Assembly: GCA_045614225.1 (NCBI GenBank)
Contig: JAZLCO010000016.1
Coordinates: 1 to 20,754 of the forward strand
Reading direction: 5' to 3'
Length of the DNA stretch: 20,754 bases
Origin: UBA9715 sp045614225
GTDB lineage: Bacteria > Actinomycetota > Coriobacteriia > Coriobacteriales > Eggerthellaceae
Of this stretch, positions 1 through 7,447 are shown piece by piece. The notes under the pieces were generated by a model, which had not been told where the DNA came from, ran no database searches, and saw only the letters and a program-made list of their open reading frames with translations. The position numbers and the translations under genes are program-made. Within the stretch, counting starts at the first letter, position 1. Each line of letters opens with the position of its first letter.

Positions 1-37
1 CTTTCGACTGAACCGATCTGCGCCGTTCCCTGCAACC

Positions 38-883
38 TCACCTGAACGCAGGGGTCATGCACACGCGACGGCCGGCATCGGCGACATCGCGGATGATGAG
101 GCGCGCCTGGTAGACATCCTCGAGCACGTCTTCCTGCATGATATCGTCGACCGATCCCTTGATCAGGCGACCGTCACGCCCTAACAAGCACACCGAACTG
201 TTCAACAAGATGGGATGGTCGGGGTTGTGCGTCGTCATGATGGCGGCGAATCCGTCCTCGCGCGAAAGCTCGTCGACCATCTTCAGCACCTTGATCTGGT
301 TGCCGTAGTCAAGTGCACTTGTGGGCTCGTCGAACAGGATGAGCCGCGGCTGCTGCACGATGGCGCGCGCCACGTCCACGAGCTGGCGCTGTCCACCAGA
401 CAGCTCGCTGTAGACGCGCTGGCTCAGATGCATGATGCCCAGACGCTCAAGCGCATCGTCCACGAGCGCGTAGTCGTCGGCGCTCGGCGGGGTGTACATC
501 TTCAGGAACGGCGTGCGGCCCATGACCGTGTAGTCGCGCACCGTGTACGCGAACGTCACGTCGACGCTCTGCTGCACGTATGCGACCATCTGCGCAATCT
601 CGCGACGCTCCATCTGCAGGTTCATGCGCCCGTCGAGGAAGATCGAACCCGACTGGGGTGTGAGCAGGTTCATGATGCAGTTGAGCAGCGTCGACTTCCC
701 CGCCCCGTTCGGGCCGAGCAGCGTGACCAGCTCACCTGCTTCCACCTTGAACGTCACGTCGTGGAGCACCTGTTCGTGACCCGGATACGCGAAGTTGACA
801 CCCTGCACGTCGACCAACGAAACCGGGAGATTCGTACCGAAGAAGTTCTTCTTTTCGGTTTCTGCGGCATTCTTCCCACTCAT
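38..883 (-). CDS. FecE/BtuD-type ABC transporter ATPase
   Basis: Predicted 281-residue ATPase that would power uptake through the adjacent FecCD permease on the cytoplasmic face. All ABC motifs are visible: Walker A GPNGAGKST (57-65), Q-loop Q104, signature LSGGQRQ (161-167), Walker B LILFDEP (181-187) and switch H219. The ATG at 883 was chosen because it overlaps the permease stop in an ATGA arrangement, which implies translational coupling. The open frame continues upstream, but that part is antisense-like sequence over the permease gene. Motif spacing and the permease and binding-protein neighbours place it in the iron-siderophore/heme/cobalamin importer group. The exact substrate cannot be read from the sequence. 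Confidence 0.95.
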   Translation of the reverse strand: MSGKNAAETEKKNFFGTNLPVSLVDVQGVNFAYPGHEQVLHDVTFKVEAGELVTLLGPNGAGKSTLLNCIMNLLTPQSGSIFLDGRMNLQMERREIAQMVAYVQQSVDVTFAYTVRDYTVMGRTPFLKMYTPPSADDYALVDDALERLGIMHLSQRVYSELSGGQRQLVDVARAIVQQPRLILFDEPTSALDYGNQIKVLKMVDELSREDGFAAIMTTHNPDHPILLNSSVCLLGRDGRLIKGSVDDIMQEDVLEDVYQARLIIRDVADAGRRVCMTPAFR

Positions 884-1908
884 AGCATTCCCCTTTGCTT
901 GGCCAACAGCACGACGAAGAACGGCGTGCCGATGAGGCCCGTCAAGATCGAGAGCGGAATCTCGATGCCGCTGAAGCGCGCCAGCGTGTCGACGATGATC
1001 ATGAAGCCGGCTGCCATGACGAATGCGACAGGCATCGAGCGGGCCACGTTGGGTCCCACGAGGAAGCGCGCCAGGTGCGGGAGAACCAGGCCGATCCAAC
1101 CGATCGTACCCGCAAGGCTGACAGCCGAGGCCGTGAGCAGCGTCGAGAGCACGATGACGATGCCGCGCTCGAACTTCAAGTTGACGCCGAGCGCCTTCGC
1201 CTCCTGGTCGCCGAGTGACAACACGTTCACGCGCCATCGCATGGTCAGCAGAATGATGATGCCGATGACGATAATCGGCCCTGCGTAGAGCAGCGTGCCG
1301 TAGTCGGCCTTCGCAAGGCTGCCCATCTGCCAGTACACGATTTCGGGCAGCGTCGACTCGGGGTCGGCGATGTATTTCAGCAGGCCGAGGATCGACCCGC
1401 AGAAGCCGCTGACGATAACACCCGACAGGACGAGCGCGATGGTGCTCTCGCGCTTGATGATCTTCGGAATCGAGATGGTCATGGCCACCGCCGCAATGCC
1501 GCCGACGAACGCCGCGGCCTGGATACCGACCTGGCCGACCTGCAGCAGAATGGCAAACGCCGCGCCGATGCACGCTCCCGACGAGACGCCCAGCAAGTCG
1601 GGCGACACGAGCGGGTTGCGGAATATTCCCTGGTAAGACGTGCCGGCGACAGCCAACGCCGCGCCGACCAGGATGGCCGCGAGCACGCGCGGCACGCGCA
1701 CCTGCAGCACGACGGTCTGGGCCATCTGCGCCCAGTCGCCCACAGCACCGGTCACCGTGCTCAACAGGATCTGCACGGTGTCGCCTACGGGAATCGAATA
1801 CGACCCGATGCACAACGCCGCGAGCGCGCAGAAGACGGTTATGACGGTCAACGCGCCCAGCACGACCGGCAACGACCGCTGGTTGCTATCTTTCAAAGAT
1901 GATTTCAT
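880..1908 (-). CDS. FecCD/BtuC-family ABC transporter permease
   Basis: A 342-residue very hydrophobic integral membrane protein, typical in length for FecCD/BtuC permeases that form a homodimeric channel with about ten helices per subunit. Recognisable family stretches are RVPRVLAAILVGAALAVAG near residue 75, the segment GIFRNPLVSPDLLGVSSGA following it, and GTIGWIGLVLPHLAR near residue 270. It is preceded by a weak GGAAA ribosome site and its stop overlaps the ATPase start by four bases. A terminator-like hairpin lies between the binding-protein gene and this gene, so its expression is probably lower than that of the binding protein. Family is secure; substrate is not. Confidence 0.95.
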   Translation of the reverse strand: MKSSLKDSNQRSLPVVLGALTVITVFCALAALCIGSYSIPVGDTVQILLSTVTGAVGDWAQMAQTVVLQVRVPRVLAAILVGAALAVAGTSYQGIFRNPLVSPDLLGVSSGACIGAAFAILLQVGQVGIQAAAFVGGIAAVAMTISIPKIIKRESTIALVLSGVIVSGFCGSILGLLKYIADPESTLPEIVYWQMGSLAKADYGTLLYAGPIIVIGIIILLTMRWRVNVLSLGDQEAKALGVNLKFERGIVIVLSTLLTASAVSLAGTIGWIGLVLPHLARFLVGPNVARSMPVAFVMAAGFMIIVDTLARFSGIEIPLSILTGLIGTPFFVVLLAKQRGML

Positions 1909-1958
1909 GCGCTTTCCACTCCATACCGAACGAGCCGAGGAAACAGGCCTCGAATTGC

Positions 1959-1997
1959 AAAAAAGAGGGCCGCTGGGCTTCGCGGCACCAGCGGCCC
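1959..1997 (-). terminator. Intrinsic terminator/attenuator after the binding-protein gene
   Basis: A perfect 10-bp GC-rich stem (1967-1976 with 1988-1997) and an 11-nt loop. Read on the minus strand it is followed by TCTTTTTT, a classical rho-independent terminator. It sits between the first and second genes of the importer operon, so it probably sets a high binding-protein to permease ratio by partial termination. Confidence 0.8.
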
Positions 1998-2014
1998 CTA
2001 CAAGGGAAGGAGCT

Positions 2015-3106
2015 CTAGCGGTGGAAGATCGTGTTCAGCTCGTCTGCCGAGAGGTCATAGCCGTAGAACTGCTTGAAGAATTCTTTCGTCTTCTGGTCGA
2101 CGTCAATGCCCTGGTACAGATCCGGGTTGATGTACTGCGAAGCCCAGTAGACCATGAGCGGGGCCTCAGCGGTGCCCATCGACCACACGGCCGTGCCAAG
2201 TGGAGCCTGATAAACAGCACCGTTCTTGACGGCGGTCATGTTGGCGTATTGCGCATCAGTCGTGATGGTGGCCAGCAGGTCGGGGTTCTCGCAGATGATG
2301 ACATCAGGATCGGCGCCGATGATGGCCTCGGTGGTCACATCGCTGCCAGCACCGCCCTTGGCACCCAGCTCAGCACCAACGTTGATGCCGCCCAGCGTGG
2401 TGATCCAGTTGTCGGGCATGGAGCCCGCACCGATGGTCTTGGTCTCGTTGCGCAGATAGATGACGCGCGGCTTGTCAGCGTCGGCCACGTTCTTCGACTT
2501 GGCGGACATCTCGGAGAGCACGCCGTTGTAATAGTCAGCATAGTCGGCCGCAACCGTGGCAGCATCGCCGCCGAGCGAGTCGCCGACGATCTCGATGGCC
2601 TGGATGATGGTCTCAGGCGAGGTCACCGAAAGAAACGCCGTCGGGATGCCAGCTCCACGCAGGGCAGTGACGGTATCAGGCACGTCGATGAGTACGAGGC
2701 CAGGATTGACAGCAGCCACGTTCTCGACCGTTGCGTCATCGCGCGTGAAGGTCTTGCGGTCACCCAAGCCCGGGAACATCTTCTTGTTCAGGCTGTCGTC
2801 ACCATACTGGAAGCCCTGGCCAACCGTGGCAGCGGCATCTTCGCCACCGACCATGAGCACCATCTGAGTAGCGACGGAATTGACGGTCAAAACGTTCTTG
2901 GCACTGCCTGCCGCAAGGACGTCATCGCCGTTCATGTCCTTGACCATGGTTGCCGCAGCACTCGACGCTGCCGACGCGGAACTCGCAGCTTCACTCGACG
3001 CTGCTGCGCTTGACGAGCTCGTACCCGACGCGCATCCTGCCAGCGTCAACGCCAACATAGCCGACACAGCTGCAGCGGCGAAGCTCCTTCTGGAAATGCT
3101 CTTCAT
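2015..3106 (-). CDS. Periplasmic-binding-protein-like lipoprotein of iron/cobamide ABC importer
   Basis: A 363-residue substrate-binding lipoprotein for the downstream permease and ATPase. The N-terminus has a signal peptide with lipobox LAGC and acylated Cys25, followed by a Ser/Ala-rich low-complexity linker to about residue 53. The rest matches the class III (BtuF/FecB/TroA-like) fold: VAAVNPGLVLID, a long central helix region, then TTEAIIGADPDVIICENP and a C-terminal lobe. The signal contains SRRSF, so a Tat route is possible. A strong AAGGAGG ribosome site precedes the ATG. Substrate is unknown: ferric siderophore, heme or cobamide are the usual choices for this family. The divergent His-rich regulator favours a metal or metal complex (inference). 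Confidence 0.93.
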   Translation of the reverse strand: MKSISRRSFAAAAVSAMLALTLAGCASGTSSSSAAASSEAASSASAASSAAATMVKDMNGDDVLAAGSAKNVLTVNSVATQMVLMVGGEDAAATVGQGFQYGDDSLNKKMFPGLGDRKTFTRDDATVENVAAVNPGLVLIDVPDTVTALRGAGIPTAFLSVTSPETIIQAIEIVGDSLGGDAATVAADYADYYNGVLSEMSAKSKNVADADKPRVIYLRNETKTIGAGSMPDNWITTLGGINVGAELGAKGGAGSDVTTEAIIGADPDVIICENPDLLATITTDAQYANMTAVKNGAVYQAPLGTAVWSMGTAEAPLMVYWASQYINPDLYQGIDVDQKTKEFFKQFYGYDLSADELNTIFHR

Positions 3107-3453
3107 TGCTCCTCCTTGTCAATCAATGAAGATAGGGAAACTGACGTGCCTATTCTATCTTTTTCTAAAAATATTTCTATTGATGATTATTCTTATTTGA
3201 TGATTGAATAAACCAACAACCTTTTTTGAATCGACTCGAATCTTGCAAAACGTGATGATTCGTTATGTTTTGGTACGAATCGTGACGAAACTCATTGTTT
3301 TCTCCGCAGTTTTGAATAATTATTTCAACATTTTGACCTGGTGTTACATATCGTTTTTGAATGTTGCGTGAATAATGTTCATTTTTGTTCGCACATCGTT
3401 ATAGTGGCTCATTGCGTTTAAATGGATTTATTAAGAAGAGAAGAGGCAGAAAC
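3107..3453. promoter_or_regulatory. AT-rich divergent control region between importer and His-tailed regulator
   Basis: 347 bp without a gene and much richer in A/T than the flanks. It must hold promoters for both divergent genes. Visible motifs: TGATGATT three times (3181-3188, 3198-3205, 3253-3260), the first two 17 bp apart; an inverted repeat GATTCGT/ACGAATC (3257-3263, 3275-3281); an imperfect palindrome TTGAATAATTATTTCAA (3312-3328). A possible -10 TATAGT (3400-3405) precedes the regulator gene, without a good -35. No cobalamin-riboswitch B12 box was found on the minus strand. Regulatory use of these repeats is inference. Confidence 0.6.
3257..3281. repeat. Operator-like inverted repeat in divergent promoter region
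   Basis: Seven-base arms GATTCGT and ACGAATC separated by 11 bp. A further CGAATC half-site lies at 3237-3242, giving three related half-sites within 45 bp. Spacing and position suit a dimeric repressor, possibly the adjacent winged-helix protein. Confidence 0.45.
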
Positions 3454-3963
3454 ATGAACGATTACACCAAGACCCTCATCAAGATGAAGAAAGCCGGCAA
3501 GCTCATCCGCCTGTCGCAGCACGAAAACGGCCCGAAGAGCTACAAGCGTGGCCAAGGCGCCCTGCTCCGCGCGCTGCTCGATGCTGACGGCACTGCCACT
3601 CAGCGCGAGCTCACCGCAATCCTGGGCGTGAACCGCAAAATGCTCAAGGACATCGTCCGCAAGGCACAGCGTAACGACTACGTCACCATCGAAGATGCCG
3701 AAAGCAAGAAGACCTATGCCGTCAAGCTGACCGACGAAGGCCGCAAAGTTGCCGAGAAGCACGAGAAGGCTCAGGACAAGATCGCCGAGCAGATCCTCGC
3801 TACGTTGACTGACGAGGAGCGCGCTCAGCTCGACGCAATCAACGAGAAGCTGATTGTCGCTTGCAAGGAAGCCGGCATCGACGGCAAGAAGAAGGGCCAC
3901 AAGGCTCATAAGCATGGCCATCGTCACGGCCATGGCCACTGCAAGCATCGCTGCCGCCACTAA
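3454..3963 (+). CDS. MarR-like winged-helix protein with His/Cys-rich metal-binding tail
   Basis: A 169-residue protein started at the ATG after an AAGAGAAGAGG ribosome site. Residues about 33-95 look like a winged helix: a helix GALLRALLDADG, then the helix-turn-helix TQRELTAILGVNRKMLKDIV (49-68), then a wing YVTIEDAESKKTYAVKLTD. Residues about 96-140 are a charged helix that could dimerise. The last 21 residues contain nine His (149 to 169) and Cys163 and Cys167, an obvious candidate site for Ni, Zn, Co, Cu or heme. It diverges from the iron-complex importer, so a metal-responsive regulator of that importer is the simplest reading. Family-level function is inferred; the effector is unknown. 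A nucleic-acid-binding metal chaperone or store is an alternative. Confidence 0.85.
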   Translation: MNDYTKTLIKMKKAGKLIRLSQHENGPKSYKRGQGALLRALLDADGTATQRELTAILGVNRKMLKDIVRKAQRNDYVTIEDAESKKTYAVKLTDEGRKVAEKHEKAQDKIAEQILATLTDEERAQLDAINEKLIVACKEAGIDGKKKGHKAHKHGHRHGHGHCKHRCRH

Positions 3964-3986
3964 ACTAAAGCGCAAACAGCAGCATG

Positions 3987-4018
3987 AGGCGTCGGTTCAT
4001 CCCGACGCCTTTCTTTTT
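3987..4018 (+). terminator. Intrinsic terminator of the His-tailed regulator gene
   Basis: Perfect 9-bp stem AGGCGTCGG/CCGACGCCT (3987-3995, 4002-4010), 6-nt loop, followed by TTCTTTTT. It lies 24 bp after the stop codon. Confidence 0.9.
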
Positions 4019-4062
4019 GGAATGGCACTGCATCAAGAACAGCATCGACTACCTCAACACAC

Positions 4063-4095
4063 AAAAAAGCCGCACCGAGGATTGTGCGGCTTTCT
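4063..4095. terminator. Bidirectional-looking terminator hairpin
   Basis: Perfect 10-bp stem AAAGCCGCAC/GTGCGGCTTT (4066-4075, 4084-4093) with an A-run on the left and TTTCTT on the right. It can act as back-up terminator on the plus strand and as a terminator for minus-strand transcription coming from ligA. Confidence 0.75.
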
Positions 4096-4138
4096 TGCCG
4101 AGTTAGGAGCGCCGTATGGCTGAGCGCCCTTTGAATTT

Positions 4139-4174
4139 GGTCAGGGCCGTTGAGGGGGAAGAACGGCCCTGACC
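4139..4174. repeat. 13-bp perfect stem with purine loop, no U-tract
   Basis: Arms GGTCAGGGCCGTT (4139-4151) and AACGGCCCTGACC (4162-4174) enclose the loop GAGGGGGAAG. No T-run follows on either strand, so it is not a classical terminator. Its role is unknown. Confidence 0.7.
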
Positions 4175-4245
4175 TGACGAGTGAGGCGAGAAAGGAGAAT
4201 CGTGGGAGGGAATCTTTTTCTTGCCGATTCGTACTTTACGTGAGT

Positions 4246-4269
4246 AATTATTTCTTGTCAAGAATAATT
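4246..4269. repeat. AT-rich palindrome in non-coding region
   Basis: Core TTCTTGTCAAGAA (4252-4264) is a perfect palindrome around a central T. It extends to AATTATT/AATAATT on the flanks with a one-base offset. An operator, or a weak hairpin followed by TTTTT, are both possible. Confidence 0.45.
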
Positions 4270-4374
4270 TTTAGTTCAGATAAAGTTTCTCACCAATTGG
4301 TACAATGCAGCACGAAACGTGAATATGAACTCATTAGTGGGCTTGCTCGGAATCTGTCGCCAAATACCAAGAAG

Positions 4375-4425
4375 ACTCCCTCTTTGGTTCTTTGGGGCCA
4401 TGCCACTAATAACTAAAGAGGGAGT
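4375..4425 (-). terminator. Probable ligA terminator hairpin
   Basis: An 11-bp stem ACTCCCTCTTT/AAAGAGGGAGT (4375-4385, 4415-4425) with a 29-nt loop. It lies 25 bp beyond the ligA stop on the minus strand and is followed there by CTTCTTGG. The T-tract is weak, so efficiency is uncertain. Confidence 0.5.
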
Positions 4426-4449
4426 TTCCCCTATTTACCAAATAGTTCG

Positions 4450-6546
4450 CTATTCAGGGACTTCGCCTGTTTCGAGGATCTGAAGCAGCTGGTTCTCGTC
4501 GAGGACAGGAACACCGAGAGAGATGGCCTTATCATATTTCGACCCAGCCGCCTCGCCTGCCACGACATAGCTCGTCTTCTTCGACACGCTGCCCGATACC
4601 TTTGCGCCGCGGGCCTTGAGTTGCGCACCGGCTTCGTCACGGGTCATGCCCGATTGCACGAGCGCGCCGGTCAGCACGAACGTCAAGCCTGCAAGCGTCT
4701 GGGGCAACTGCTCGCCTTCATCTGCTGGCTCGTCGGCCATGTTGACACCCGCCTTGCGCAGCCGTTCGATAACTTGTTTGTTCTGCGGCGTGCGCAAGAA
4801 CACGTAGATGCTGTGCGCAATCTTGGGGCCAATGCCCTCAACAGCAGCAAGAGCCTCTTCGTCGGCCTCCATCAGCAAATCAATTGTTGGGAACGCTGCG
4901 GCGATCGCCTCAGCCACGGTTTTGCCCACATGGCGCATACCGATGCCAAAGAGCACACGCGCAAACGGACGCGCTTTGCTCTCCTCGATTTGCGCAACGA
5001 GCTTCTTGGCTACCGTCTCACCCAGGCGGATGGGGTTACCTTCCTTGTTCACGCGACCCATGTCGAGTAGCGAAAGCTCAATCTCGTCGAGCGAGTAATA
5101 GTCAGCCACATCGGTCACGCGACCCGATTCGACAAGACGCCCAACGATCTCGTCCCCCATACCGTCGATGTCCATCGCACCACGGCTCGCCCAATGCACG
5201 AGGCGCTCCTGCGCTTGTGCCGGACAGTCGATCGAGATGCAGCGGTACGCCACTTCCCCTTCTTCGCGGATGACAGGCGACCCACAACTCGGGCACTCGG
5301 GGGGCATGCGCCATTCCCGTGCATCCGCAGGGCGCAAAGACTCGACAGGGCCCAGCACTTCGGGAATCACATCGCCGGCTTTCCGCACGATGACGGTATC
5401 GCCGATGCGCACGTCCTTGCGACGCACCTCGTCTTCGTTATGAAGCGTTGCACGTGCGACAGTCGAGCCCGCCACCGACACCGGTTCGAGTTCGGCCACG
5501 GGTGTGAGCGCACCTGTGCGCCCAACCTGCACGGTGATGCCGACGAGCTTTGTCGCCTTCTCTTCGGGCGGGAATTTGAACGCCATGGCCCAGCGCGGCG
5601 CACGCGCCGTATAGCCCATGGCCGCCTGACGCATAAAAGAGTTCACCTTTACGACCACGCCGTCGATCTCGTAGGGCAAATCGTCGCGCCGCTCGACGGC
5701 ACGCTGACAGAACTCATGTACTTCCTCACGCGTATTGCAGCGCGTAACGTCGGGGTTCACGTGGAAGCCGCAGGCGCCCAGCCATTCAAGTAACTCGAAT
5801 TGACCGTCAGCGGAAATGGCCTGTTCGTCGGCAATGGCGTAGAGGAATGTCGCAAGATCGCGGTTGGCCGTGATTTTGGGGTCCTTCTGGCGCAAGCTGC
5901 CGGCGGCGGCGTTACGCGGATTCGCGAAGGCCTGCTTGCCGTTTGCCTCAGCCGCAGCGTTGAGGGACTCGAAGCTCGACTTGGGCATGTAGACCTCACC
6001 GCGCACCTCGAACGAGCCGTCGCGCACGACGCCCGCAAGACCAGCTTCGTGCAAGCGCAGCGGCACGTCCTTAATGGTACGGATGTTAGCCGTAACGTCC
6101 TCACCTGTCGTACCGTCACCGCGCGTCGCCGCGCGCACGAGCACGCCGTCCTCGTAGGTGAGCGCAATGCCACTACCATCGATTTTGAGCTCGCAAACGA
6201 GCTCGGGCAACTCACCGAGCGCGTCGATCACGCGGTCCATCCACGCGTCGAGCTCTTCGATGTTCATCGCGTCATCGAGCGAGTACATGCGACGTTCATG
6301 ACGCACAGGGGCGAACTGCTCTCCCACCGCTCCGCCGACGCGCTGCGTGGGCGAATTCGGGTCGAAGAACTCGGGGTGTTCGGCTTCGAGTTCGCGCAGT
6401 TCGTGCATGAGCGAATCGAATGCGCCATCCGAGATCTCGGGCGCATCCTTCACGTAGTACAGATAGATGTGATGATCGATTTCCTTACGCAGCGCTTCGA
6501 TGCGCTCGCGTGCATCATCATCGAACAAGCTCAGCGTTTCGTTCAT
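4450..6546 (-). CDS. ligA: NAD-dependent DNA ligase LigA
   Basis: A 698-residue protein that seals nicks in replication and repair using NAD+. Domains in order: Ia NAD-binding region (about 1-75, with HIYLYYVKDAPEISD), adenylation domain with KIDG and acceptor Lys121, OB fold (about 330-400), four-Cys zinc finger C418, C421, C436, C441, helix-hairpin-helix repeats (about 450-590, including MDIDGMGDEIVGRLV and VEGIGPKIAHSIYVF), and a C-terminal BRCT domain (about 617-698). Length is normal for the family and all key residues are present. The upstream neighbour is the NAD(P)HX dehydratase gene, separated by a perfect hairpin. The ribosome site is weak (GAGAGAG). Nothing suggests truncation. Confidence 0.98.
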   Translation of the reverse strand: MNETLSLFDDDARERIEALRKEIDHHIYLYYVKDAPEISDGAFDSLMHELRELEAEHPEFFDPNSPTQRVGGAVGEQFAPVRHERRMYSLDDAMNIEELDAWMDRVIDALGELPELVCELKIDGSGIALTYEDGVLVRAATRGDGTTGEDVTANIRTIKDVPLRLHEAGLAGVVRDGSFEVRGEVYMPKSSFESLNAAAEANGKQAFANPRNAAAGSLRQKDPKITANRDLATFLYAIADEQAISADGQFELLEWLGACGFHVNPDVTRCNTREEVHEFCQRAVERRDDLPYEIDGVVVKVNSFMRQAAMGYTARAPRWAMAFKFPPEEKATKLVGITVQVGRTGALTPVAELEPVSVAGSTVARATLHNEDEVRRKDVRIGDTVIVRKAGDVIPEVLGPVESLRPADAREWRMPPECPSCGSPVIREEGEVAYRCISIDCPAQAQERLVHWASRGAMDIDGMGDEIVGRLVESGRVTDVADYYSLDEIELSLLDMGRVNKEGNPIRLGETVAKKLVAQIEESKARPFARVLFGIGMRHVGKTVAEAIAAAFPTIDLLMEADEEALAAVEGIGPKIAHSIYVFLRTPQNKQVIERLRKAGVNMADEPADEGEQLPQTLAGLTFVLTGALVQSGMTRDEAGAQLKARGAKVSGSVSKKTSYVVAGEAAGSKYDKAISLGVPVLDENQLLQILETGEVPE

Positions 6547-6565
6547 GCTGCTCTCTCTCGCTCAA

Positions 6566-6598
6566 AATGAGTCACTTTGACTGTCAAAGTGACTCATT
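6566..6598. repeat. 33-nt perfect inverted repeat between dehydratase gene and ligA
   Basis: Arms of 16 bp (6566-6581 and 6583-6598) around one central base; the core on the plus strand is CTTTGACTGTCAAAG. The left part of the hairpin on the minus strand contains the last codons and TGA stop of the dehydratase gene. On that strand the stem is followed only by TTTTG. It could attenuate or process the mRNA ahead of ligA, or be a protein-binding palindrome. Confidence 0.85.
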
Positions 6599-7447
6599 GT
6601 ACATTCGGATGGCCTGGGGAATTGCCGCTATAACGTCCTCTGCTACGACCGAAATGTCGGTGTGCAGATCAGCCGCAGCTTTGCCAGCAAGCGCGTGCAG
6701 CTTCGTCCCCAGCAGAGCTGCCCCAAGCGGATCCATGCCCTGCGCCAATAACGAGGCGATCATGCCCGCAAGTACATCACCGGTACCTGCCTTTGCAAGT
6801 GCTGGCGTTCCCGCCGTCATGCACTCGGTGCGCTTTCCATTTGAAATGAACGTATCAGGACCCTTCAGCACAACGATAGCTTGCGTGGCAAGCGAAAGAC
6901 CTGCCGCGAGCTTCTCGGGATTGCTTGTCGGCAACCCAAGCGAGGCTGCCAGACGGGCCGCTTCCCCACCATGGGGCGTGATGACCGTCGTGAGGCCATC
7001 AGTGAAACGCGCGGCCAACGTATGCAGGTTCTTCTTTGTAGCCAAGCGCGCAAGCCCACCGCCGTCCACGAGCACAGGGCACGGCGCTTTCTTCAGCACG
7101 CGCGCAACCAAGTCGGCAGCGGCATCATCGTCACCCGTAAACCCGGGGCCAATGCACACGGCGCACGGTTTACCCGGTTCGCTTGCTTTGAGCTCGCCAG
7201 GCTTCCAGTCATCCGACGGGCGCACGACCAAGGACGGGGACGACAGGCGCACGACATTCACCGCCGAAGAGTCAGTGATAACTTCTGTGTAGCCTGCACC
7301 CATGCGCTGACTCGCCAACGCAGCGAGCACGGCAGCGCCGGAATAACGCGCACTGCCGGCAACGACCGTCAGCTTTCCGCGCGAATACTTGTTGACGCCC
7401 TCGTCGGGCCAAGGCAATTTCTCTGCAAGCGCTTCATTAGAGTTCAT
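6584..7447 (-). CDS. nnrD: ADP/ATP-dependent (S)-NAD(P)HX dehydratase (NAXD domain)
   Basis: A 287-residue ribokinase-like-fold enzyme that repairs hydrated NADH and NADPH. Motifs: GKLTVVAGSARYSGAA (24-39), ITPHGGEAARL (156-166), VLKGPDTFIS (193-202) and the family signature GTPALAKAGTGDVLAG (213-228). The ATG at 7447 was chosen because it has a GAGGG ribosome site and gives a normal domain length; the open frame upstream only overlaps acpS out of frame. The gene overlaps the end of acpS by 11 bp. Many bacteria fuse an epimerase (YjeF_N/NAXE) domain in front of this one; here that domain is missing and must be elsewhere or absent. Confidence 0.93.
   Translation of the reverse strand: MNSNEALAEKLPWPDEGVNKYSRGKLTVVAGSARYSGAAVLAALASQRMGAGYTEVITDSSAVNVVRLSSPSLVVRPSDDWKPGELKASEPGKPCAVCIGPGFTGDDDAAADLVARVLKKAPCPVLVDGGGLARLATKKNLHTLAARFTDGLTTVITPHGGEAARLAASLGLPTSNPEKLAAGLSLATQAIVVLKGPDTFISNGKRTECMTAGTPALAKAGTGDVLAGMIASLLAQGMDPLGAALLGTKLHALAGKAAADLHTDISVVAEDVIAAIPQAIRMYNESL

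Larger units (their letters stand above)
3964..4449. other. 486-bp non-coding region rich in inverted repeats
   Basis: No convincing gene: the longest plus-strand frame (from a TTG at 4150) has no ribosome site and no recognisable protein. The stretch carries two terminators (3987-4018, 4063-4095), a 13-bp stem without a U-tract (4139-4174), an AT-rich palindrome (4246-4269) and a long hairpin near the ligA end (4375-4425). Base composition shifts to AT-rich from about 4200. A small RNA or remnant DNA could be here, but I cannot show either. Confidence 0.6.

Noticed and set aside
215..1288. Long plus-strand open frame of 357 codons opposite the importer ATPase and permease
   Set aside because: It is antisense to two clearly recognised genes, with a low-complexity Arg/His-rich product typical of the opposite frame in GC-rich DNA.
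1640..3013. Long plus-strand open frame of 457 codons opposite the permease and binding-protein genes
   Set aside because: The minus-strand genes have full family motifs; this frame has no recognisable domain or ribosome site.
3107..3453. Cobalamin riboswitch upstream of the importer
   Set aside because: No B12-box sequence on the minus strand and the region is very AT-rich without the expected long GC-rich fold.
4150..4416. Possible 88-residue protein in the non-coding region
   Set aside because: Begins at TTG inside a perfect hairpin, without a ribosome site, and runs through another hairpin; composition is not gene-like.
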